Source: Firmicutes bacterium UBA911 (GTDB lineage Bacteria; Bacillota; Desulfotomaculia; Desulfotomaculales; Desulforudaceae). Taken from it: a stretch of 19,857 nt of DNA. Where the stretch lies: the NCBI GenBank assembly GCA_002294005.1, contig DBEH01000026.1:1136-20992 (forward strand). The letters run 5' to 3'. This document shows positions 14,844 through 19,857 of this stretch, one piece after another. Position 1 is the first letter of the stretch. Each line of letters starts with the position of its first letter. The notes under the pieces were generated by a model. It was not told where the DNA came from. It saw only the letters and a list, made by a program, of their open reading frames with translations, and made no database searches. The position numbers were made by a program, and so were the translations under genes.

Positions 14844-15411
14844 GATCGGCTTCGCGCTTACCGCGTCGTTCTGCACCCTGGAACCGGTGGCGCAGCAAAT
14901 CGAACAGTTCGTTAAGGAAGGGGTCGAGATCTACCCGATTATGTCCCGGGAGGCCGCCACCATTGATACGCGGTACGGGACCGCCGAACAGTGGCTGGAC
15001 CGGCTGAGCCTGGTCACCGGGAAGAAGGTGTTCACCAATATCGTCGAGGTTGAACCGATCGGTCCCCAGAAGCTGTTTGACGTGGTCGTGCTTGCTCCGT
15101 GCACGGGCAACACGGTGGCGAAACTCGCCAACGGGATTACGGACGGGCCGGTGTTGATGGCGGCCAAAGCCCAGTTGCGCAACATGCGTCCGGTGGTCGT
15201 CGCCATTTCCACCAATGACGGGCTGGGCTTGAACGCGCGGAACATCGGCACGCTGTTGAACACGCGGAATGTGTATATGGTGCCCTTCGGGCAGGACAGC
15301 CCGCAGCACAAGCCGAACTCGTTGATCGCGAAAATGGACCTGCTAGGGGCGACCATCATTGAGGCGCTTCAAGGGCGCCAGTTGCAGCCGATCATCGTCA
15401 CCTTCGGCTAG
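14824..15411 (+). CDS. dpaB: Dipicolinate synthase subunit B (flavoprotein)
   Basis: DpaB (SpoVFB) is a flavoprotein-like subunit related to phosphopantothenoylcysteine decarboxylases. Its 195 residues align from memory with SpoVFB of B. subtilis (200 residues): IGFALTASFCTLEPV, APCTGNTVAKLANGITD, PVLMAAKAQLRN, FGQDSPQHKPNSLIAKMDLL and the end LQPIIVTFG. An ATG at 14806 is possible, but the ATG at 14824 follows a run of seven G (14808-14814) nine bases upstream and fits the family start. The last 40 bases, including the stop, are copied once more 72 bases downstream, ahead of asd. Confidence 0.96.
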   Translation: MQLRGVKIGFALTASFCTLEPVAQQIEQFVKEGVEIYPIMSREAATIDTRYGTAEQWLDRLSLVTGKKVFTNIVEVEPIGPQKLFDVVVLAPCTGNTVAKLANGITDGPVLMAAKAQLRNMRPVVVAISTNDGLGLNARNIGTLLNTRNVYMVPFGQDSPQHKPNSLIAKMDLLGATIIEALQGRQLQPIIVTFG

Positions 15412-15489
15412 AAAAGATTGACGGGGTGCGTTCCAGGTACTCTAGGGCCAAAGTTGCCGCCGATCATCGTCACCTTCGGCCAGAAAAGA
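15372..15489 (+). repeat. 72-bp-offset partial duplication of the dpaB 3' end
   Basis: Positions 15381-15417 recur at 15453-15489 with 35 of 37 bases identical; the similarity starts about nine bases earlier in each copy (15372 and 15444). The offset of 72 keeps the reading frame. The TAG stop in the first copy is CAG in the second, so the frame runs open from the duplicate into asd. Confidence 0.85.
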
Positions 15490-15507
15490 ACAGGGGGGTT
15501 TGTTTGT

Positions 15508-16518
15508 TTGGCGGGGTATAACGTTTGTGTGGTTGGGGCCACCGGTGCGGTGGGACAGGAAATCCTGAAAGCGCTGGCGCGGCGGGAGTTTCCGTTGCAT
15601 AAGCTGCGGCTTTGCGCCACGGCGCGCTCCGCCGGGAAAAAGGTCGCTTTCGGCGGTGCGGAACTCACGGTTGAGGAGACCCGCGAAACGTCCTTTAAAG
15701 GGGTGGACATCGCGCTTTTTGCCGGGGGGGCGGCCGGCGCCGAATACGCCGCAGCGGCCCGCAAGGCGGGCGCGGTGGTCATCGACAATTCGAGCGCCTT
15801 CAGGCTCGACCCCGAGGTGCCCCTGGTGGTCCCGGAGGTCAACCCCGAGGACGTCCGCCGGCACAACGGGATTATCGCCAATCCGAACTGCTCGACCATC
15901 ATCATGGTCGTGCCTTTGAAGCCGCTGCACGACGCCGCCGGGATCCGGCGGGTGGTGGTCTCCACCTACCAGGCGGTATCCGGCGCCGGATCAGCCGCCG
16001 TTGACGAACTGGTCGCCCAGACCCGGGCGGTGCTGGACGGACAAACCTACCCGCCCCGGGTTTTCGCGCACCAGATCGCGTTCAACCTGATCCCGCACAT
16101 CGACGTCTTTCAGGACCTGGACTATACTAAAGAAGAGTGGAAGCTGGTCCGGGAGACCAGGAAGATCCTGCACGCCCCGGACATGCGGATCACCGCGACC
16201 ACCGTCCGGGTGCCGGTGTACCGCAGCCACTCGGAGTCGATCAACGTCGAGACCGAGCGTTTCGTGAGCGCCCGGGAGGTCAGGGAACTCTTGTCCCGCG
16301 CCCCCGGGGTGGTGGTGGTGGACGAGCCGGAGCAGAAACGCTACCCGATGCCTCTTGACGTGACCGAAAAGGACGAGGTGTTTGTCGGCCGCATTCGGCA
16401 GGACCCCACCGTGGACAACGGCATCAACATGTTTGTCGCCGCCGACCAACTGCGCAAGGGCGCGGCGACGAACGCGGTCCAGATCGCCGAACTGCTGGTC
16501 GAATACGGCCTGCTGTAA
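15508..16518 (+). CDS. asd: Aspartate-semialdehyde dehydrogenase
   Basis: Asd reduces aspartyl phosphate to aspartate semialdehyde, the branch precursor of lysine, diaminopimelate, dipicolinate, threonine and methionine. With the TTG at 15508 the protein has 336 residues, close to the Bacillus enzyme. It shows the NADP-binding GATGAVG (residues 10-16), SSAFRLDPEVPLVVPEV, the catalytic cysteine 128 in NPNCSTI, and HQIAFNLIPHID. The frame is open upstream to a TTG at 15418 through the duplicated dpaB end; I prefer 15508 because a GGGGGG run lies nine bases before it and homologues begin there. No aspartokinase gene separates it from dapA, unlike in Bacillus. Confidence 0.95.
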   Translation: MAGYNVCVVGATGAVGQEILKALARREFPLHKLRLCATARSAGKKVAFGGAELTVEETRETSFKGVDIALFAGGAAGAEYAAAARKAGAVVIDNSSAFRLDPEVPLVVPEVNPEDVRRHNGIIANPNCSTIIMVVPLKPLHDAAGIRRVVVSTYQAVSGAGSAAVDELVAQTRAVLDGQTYPPRVFAHQIAFNLIPHIDVFQDLDYTKEEWKLVRETRKILHAPDMRITATTVRVPVYRSHSESINVETERFVSAREVRELLSRAPGVVVVDEPEQKRYPMPLDVTEKDEVFVGRIRQDPTVDNGINMFVAADQLRKGAATNAVQIAELLVEYGLL

Positions 16519-16540
16519 AACTGATTAGGAAGGTGAAAAC

Positions 16541-17422
16541 GTGACGGACTTCGGGCGGGTGCTCACGGCGATGGTGTCGCCGTTTGACAAGAACCGGGAG
16601 CTGAACCTGCCGATGGCCAAAAAACTTGCCCGGCACCTGGTGGACACGGGTTCGGACGGGCTGGTGGTGTGCGGCACCACCGGGGAAGCGCCGACCCTGT
16701 CCAAAGCGGAAAAGCTGGAACTCTTCCGGACGGTGGTCGACGAAGTGGGGGGCCGCGCCACCGTGGTGGCCGGCACCGGGAGCTATTCCACGGCGGAGGC
16801 CGTCGCGCTGACCCAGGCGGCCGAGAAACTGGGCATGGACGGGGTGATGCTGGTCTGCCCCTACTACAACAAACCGTCGCAGGAGGGGTTGTACCAGCAC
16901 TTCAAAGCGGTGGCCGAAAGCACCAACCTGCCGGTCATGGTCTACAACATCCCCGGCCGGACGGCGGTCAACCTGCTGCCCGAGACTTGCGCCCGGCTGG
17001 CGGCGGTCAAAAACGTGGTGGCGGTCAAGGAGGCCGGCGGCAGCACGGACCAGGCCACCGAACTGCGCCGGGTGCTGCCGGACTATTTCCACCTCTACAG
17101 CGGGGACGATTCCATGACGCTGCCGCTGCTGGCCGTCGGGGGCAAGGGCGTGGTGAGCGTGGCGGCGCACCTGGTGGGGAAAAAGATTCAGGAGATGATC
17201 AACGCCTTTACGTCCGGGAACATTACGCTGGCCGCCAAACTGCACGCCGGCTTGTTCCCGTTGATCAAGGGGCTTTTCATGACCACCAACCCGGTGCCGG
17301 TAAAGGCGGCGCTGGCGATGGTGGGACTGAACGCCGGCCCGCCGCGGCTGCCCTTGGTCGAAGCGACGGAGCAGGAAAAGGAGAAGCTGCGCGGCCTGCT
17401 CAGGGAGGCGCAACTACTGTAG
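16541..17422 (+). CDS. dapA: 4-hydroxy-tetrahydrodipicolinate synthase
   Basis: DapA condenses pyruvate with aspartate semialdehyde, the first committed step shared by lysine and dipicolinate synthesis. The 293-residue TIM barrel has the Schiff-base lysine K163 in VAVKEAGG, the catalytic tyrosine Y135 in VYNIPGRT, and the threonine pair T46-T47 in CGTTGEAPTLS. The length is standard. The start is GTG with AGGAAGGTG correctly spaced upstream, 22 bases after asd. Nothing is missing, and the enzyme should be active. Confidence 0.98.
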   Translation: MTDFGRVLTAMVSPFDKNRELNLPMAKKLARHLVDTGSDGLVVCGTTGEAPTLSKAEKLELFRTVVDEVGGRATVVAGTGSYSTAEAVALTQAAEKLGMDGVMLVCPYYNKPSQEGLYQHFKAVAESTNLPVMVYNIPGRTAVNLLPETCARLAAVKNVVAVKEAGGSTDQATELRRVLPDYFHLYSGDDSMTLPLLAVGGKGVVSVAAHLVGKKIQEMINAFTSGNITLAAKLHAGLFPLIKGLFMTTNPVPVKAALAMVGLNAGPPRLPLVEATEQEKEKLRGLLREAQLL

Positions 17423-17470
17423 GTTGAACCTTACTCATACCAGTGGTCTCAGTAACAGGGAGGTGTACGT

Positions 17471-19135
17471 TTGCCGCAAGAGACCAAGCTGCAAATCATA
17501 CCTCTCGGAGGCCTGGGGGAAATCGGCAAGAACATCATGGCCGTCCGCTACGGCGAAGACATCCTGGTCATCGACTGCGGCCTGATGTTTCCGGAGGAGG
17601 AGATGTTGGGAATCGACATCGTCATTCCCGACATCCAGTACCTTTTGGACAACAGGGAACAGGTACGGGGGATTCTGCTCACCCACGGGCACGAAGACCA
17701 TATCGGCGCGCTGCCGTACGTATTGAAGCAGATCAATGTTCCTGTGTTTGGCACGAAGCTCACCCTGGGCCTCCTGGAGGCAAAGTTTAGGGAACACGTT
17801 TTTGGCGAAGAGATAAAAATGGTGGCGATCAACCCGCGGGAGACCGTGCACATCGGCTGTTTTTCTGCGGAGTTCATCCGGGTTTCGCACAGCGTGCCGG
17901 ACGCAGTGGGCATCGCCCTGCACACGCCCGTCGGCATCGTGCTCCACACGGGCGATTTCAAAATCGACTACACCCCGGTGGACGGGGAAGTCATCGACCT
18001 GCGCCGGTTCGCGCGTCTGGGCGAACAAGGCGTCCTGGTCATGCTGTCGGACAGCACCAACGTCGAGCGTCCGGGCTACACCCTGTCGGAACGGGTGGTC
18101 GGGGCGACCTTCGACGAAGTTTTCGGGGTCTCCAAGGAGCGTATCATCGTCGCCACGTTCGCCTCCAATGTGCACCGGCTGCAACAGGCCGTCTACGCGG
18201 CGCACAGGCACCGGCGCAAGGTGGCCGTGGTCGGCAGAAGCATGGTGAACGTGGTCAGCATCGCCTGCGAGTTGGGCCACCTGGACATTCCCGCGGGGAC
18301 GCTCGTCAACCTGGACGAGGCCAACCGCCTGCCCCGCGGCGAGGTGGTGCTCCTGACCACCGGCAGCCAGGGGGAGCCGATGTCGGCGCTGACCCGGATG
18401 GCGCTGGGCGACCACCGGCAGGTCGAGATCCTGCCCGGGGACACGATCATCATCTCGGCCACTCCGATCCCCGGGAACGAGAAACTGGTGTCCCGGATCA
18501 TCAACCACCTGTACAAGCACGGGGCGACCGTGATTCACGAGCGCGTGTCGGGCACCCACGTTTCGGGGCACGCCAGCGCCGAGGAACTGAAGCTGATGCT
18601 GAAACTGGCGCAGCCCAAGTTCTTCGTGCCGGTGCACGGGGAGTACCGGATGCTGGTCAAGCATGCCGAACTGGCCCGGGAAATGGGCGTGCGGCCGGAG
18701 AACGTCTTCGTGGCGGAAAACGGCAACATCCTGGAGTTCACCCGCAAAAAAGGCCGGATCGCCGGGAAGGTGTCCTCGGGCCGGATACTGGTGGACGGCC
18801 TGGGCATCGGCGACGTGGGGAACATCGTGCTGCGCGACCGCAAGCAGCTCGGCCAGGACGGGATCCTGATCGTGGTGGTGACCATCGACGCGGAATCCAA
18901 ACAGGTGGTCGCGGGGCCGGACATCGTGTCCCGCGGCTTCGTGTACGTGCGCGAGTCCGAGGAACTGATGGAGGACGCCCGGGAGCGGGTGCGCAGCACG
19001 CTTTACGGCTGCACGGGGCGCGGCGTCGGGGAGTGGTCGGCCATCAAGTCGGAAGTGCGCGACGCCCTGGGTAAGTTCCTGTACGAGCGGACCGGGCGGC
19101 GGCCCATGATCCTGCCGATCATAATGGAAACCTGA
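17471..19135 (+). CDS. Ribonuclease J
   Basis: RNase J is a metallo-beta-lactamase/beta-CASP ribonuclease with 5'-3' exo- and endonuclease activity in mRNA and rRNA processing. The 554-residue protein has GGLGEIGKN at the start and the zinc motif HGHEDH at residues 72-77. SDSTNVERPG, the beta-CASP domain, a second metal histidine in VPVHGEYRML, and the C-terminal oligomerisation domain follow. The start is TTG with GGGAGGTG six bases upstream. In B. subtilis the gene after dapA is rnjB, so this is positionally the RNJ2 orthologue, but sequence alone does not tell me whether it functions as J1 or J2. Confidence 0.96.
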   Translation: MPQETKLQIIPLGGLGEIGKNIMAVRYGEDILVIDCGLMFPEEEMLGIDIVIPDIQYLLDNREQVRGILLTHGHEDHIGALPYVLKQINVPVFGTKLTLGLLEAKFREHVFGEEIKMVAINPRETVHIGCFSAEFIRVSHSVPDAVGIALHTPVGIVLHTGDFKIDYTPVDGEVIDLRRFARLGEQGVLVMLSDSTNVERPGYTLSERVVGATFDEVFGVSKERIIVATFASNVHRLQQAVYAAHRHRRKVAVVGRSMVNVVSIACELGHLDIPAGTLVNLDEANRLPRGEVVLLTTGSQGEPMSALTRMALGDHRQVEILPGDTIIISATPIPGNEKLVSRIINHLYKHGATVIHERVSGTHVSGHASAEELKLMLKLAQPKFFVPVHGEYRMLVKHAELAREMGVRPENVFVAENGNILEFTRKKGRIAGKVSSGRILVDGLGIGDVGNIVLRDRKQLGQDGILIVVVTIDAESKQVVAGPDIVSRGFVYVRESEELMEDARERVRSTLYGCTGRGVGEWSAIKSEVRDALGKFLYERTGRRPMILPIIMET

Positions 19136-19165
19136 GGGGCGGGCCGGGACCCTCTGGCATAATGA

Positions 19166-19204
19166 ACCCGCCGGCGTTATCCACAGCGGGTCTTAGAATT
19201 TCTT
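19166..19204 (+). terminator. Possible terminator after the RNase J gene
   Basis: ACCCGC (19166-19171) pairs with GCGGGT (19186-19191) across 14 bases and is followed by the T-rich CTTAGAATTTCTTT. The loop is long and the T-run interrupted, so this is tentative. The same stem would lie just past the 3' end of selC transcripts coming the other way. Confidence 0.35.
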
Positions 19205-19298
19205 TGGCGGGAGTGCGTGGGAATCGAACCCACCCGGGATTTCTCACCCCGCGACTGGTTTTGAAGACCAGGAGGCCCACCAGGACCCATCCACTCCC
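19205..19298 (-). tRNA. selC: tRNA-Sec (selenocysteine), anticodon TCA
   Basis: Read on the minus strand from 19298, this 94-base RNA has a GGGAGTG acceptor arm pairing with CACTCCC, discriminator G and an encoded CCA. The D arm is long (GGTCC-TGGT-GGGCC). The anticodon arm has stem CTGGT/ACCAG and loop CTTCAAA with anticodon TCA. A long variable arm (about 20 bases) and a T arm with GTGGG-TTCGATT-CCCAC follow. The UCA anticodon, the length and the arm sizes identify tRNA-Sec. The eighth acceptor pair expected in bacterial tRNA-Sec would be G-G here, so either seven pairs form or the helix is slightly unusual. It implies that the organism makes selenoproteins; no selA, selB or selD lies in this window. 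Confidence 0.93.
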
Positions 19299-19330
19299 GC
19301 GGTACGGTGCGGAGACCGTAAACATGCAAC

Positions 19331-19360
19331 ATTATAGCATGGGTGGGGACGGGCGGGCAA
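19331..19360 (-). promoter_or_regulatory. Minus-strand promoter for selC
   Basis: On the minus strand TTGCCC (19360-19355) and TATAAT (19336-19331) are 18 bases apart, and the -10 is of the extended type TGCTATAAT. The -10 lies 33 bases upstream of the mature tRNA 5' end, giving a leader of roughly 25 bases. Confidence 0.65.
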
Positions 19361-19430
19361 TTGGAATTGGACAACCGTGCCGCAGGCAGCCCGGCCATAA
19401 GGCCAGCCTAAATTCACAAGGGGGATGGCG

Positions 19431-19857
19431 GTGCGCACATTCTGGATCGTGGCGGCGGTTGTGTTCGCGCTGGACCAGGGCGCCAAGGCGCTGGTGCAAA
19501 GGTCGATCGAGCCGGGAGGGGACGTGGAACTGATCGGCGCCTGGCTGCGGCTGACTCACGTCTACAACCCCGGGGGCGCCTTCGGGATCTTCGGCGGCCA
19601 ACCGTTGTTGGTGCTCGCGGTCACCCTTTTGGTGGCGACGTCCGTCCTGGTTTTCCTGCCGTGGATCATCCGGGCCGGGTACGCTTTGCCGGCCGCCCTG
19701 CTGTTCGGCGGCGCCCTGGGCAACCTGGCCGACCGCCTGCGCTACGGCCGGGTGCTGGATTTCATCGACTTCGGCTTTTGGCCGGTGTTCAACCCGGCCG
19801 ACATAGCGATCACGGCCGGGGCGGTGTTGCTGGGGGTGCAGGTGCTGCGGGGGGAAC
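19431..19857 (+). CDS. lspA: Lipoprotein signal peptidase, 3' end cut
   Basis: LspA is the aspartyl membrane protease that removes signal peptides from prolipoproteins after lipidation. The visible part covers nearly the whole protein, with four membrane helices beginning with FWIVAAVVFALDQGAKALV. The conserved THVYNPGGAFG loop is present, and the two catalytic aspartates lie in GNLADRLRYGRVLDFID and in FNPADIAIT. The frame stays open at the end of the window, so the last few residues are missing. The GTG at 19431 is preferred because AAGGGGG lies six bases upstream; an ATG at 19425 is possible but directly abuts that site. The gene is divergent from selC. Confidence 0.95.
   Translation, partial: MRTFWIVAAVVFALDQGAKALVQRSIEPGGDVELIGAWLRLTHVYNPGGAFGIFGGQPLLVLAVTLLVATSVLVFLPWIIRAGYALPAALLFGGALGNLADRLRYGRVLDFIDFGFWPVFNPADIAITAGAVLLGVQVLRGE

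Overview
The window is a GC-rich stretch carrying a Gram-positive, endospore-forming Firmicutes gene order: infB-rbfA-nrnA-truB-ribF-rpsO-pnp, then a ylxY-like deacetylase, an M16 peptidase and a ymxH/ylmC homologue, then dapB-dpaA-dpaB-asd-dapA-rnj, then selC and lspA. The order from rpsO to the RNase J gene closely follows the Bacillus subtilis rpsO-pnpA-ylxY-mlpA-ymxH-spoVF-asd-dapG-dapA-rnjB region. The high GC, the frequent GTG and TTG starts, the dipicolinate synthase genes and a tRNA-Sec gene suggest an anaerobic clostridial spore former of the Desulforudis/Pelotomaculum/Ammonifex kind. That placement is an inference; no species is claimed. All protein genes lie on the plus strand and only selC is on the minus strand.

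Region 1 (1-4726) is a compact translation and RNA operon: IF2 (5' end cut by the window), RbfA, a DHH oligoribonuclease/pAp phosphatase, TruB and RibF. Several neighbours overlap. A weak terminator follows ribF.

Region 2 (4766-5276) has its own sigma-A-like promoter with an extended -10 and two small uncharacterised genes, an acidic protein and a basic DUF4258-like protein.

Region 3 (5294-11520) holds rpsO, pnp, a YlxY-type deacetylase with degenerate active-site motifs, an M16 zinc peptidase, dut, a small three-helix membrane protein and a YmxH-type PRC-barrel protein. A convincing intrinsic terminator closes it. Small repeats mark this region: an EcoRI-site palindrome after pnp, two direct repeats inside the 3' end of the deacetylase gene, and a pair of near-identical 29-bp palindromes around the terminator.

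Region 4 (11663-12833) is an accessory pair: an SDH-family ClpP-fold serine protease homologue and a 58-residue tyrosine-rich protein.

Region 5 (12944-17422) is the diaminopimelate/dipicolinate cluster. It starts with a consensus sigma-A promoter overlapped by an operator-like dyad. A possible sigma-K promoter lies before dpaA, which fits dpaAB being drawn on in the mother cell during sporulation while dapB, asd and dapA serve lysine and cell-wall synthesis. DapA makes hydroxytetrahydrodipicolinate from aspartate semialdehyde supplied by Asd; DapB reduces it toward lysine and DpaAB oxidises it to dipicolinate. The dpaB-asd junction contains an in-frame 72-bp partial duplication in which the copied stop codon is a sense codon.

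Region 6 (17471-19857) holds RNase J, the convergent tRNA-Sec gene with its own minus-strand promoter, and the beginning of lspA, cut by the window end. No stretch longer than 300 bases lacks a gene. No CRISPR array, insertion-sequence transposase, rRNA or riboswitch was recognised.
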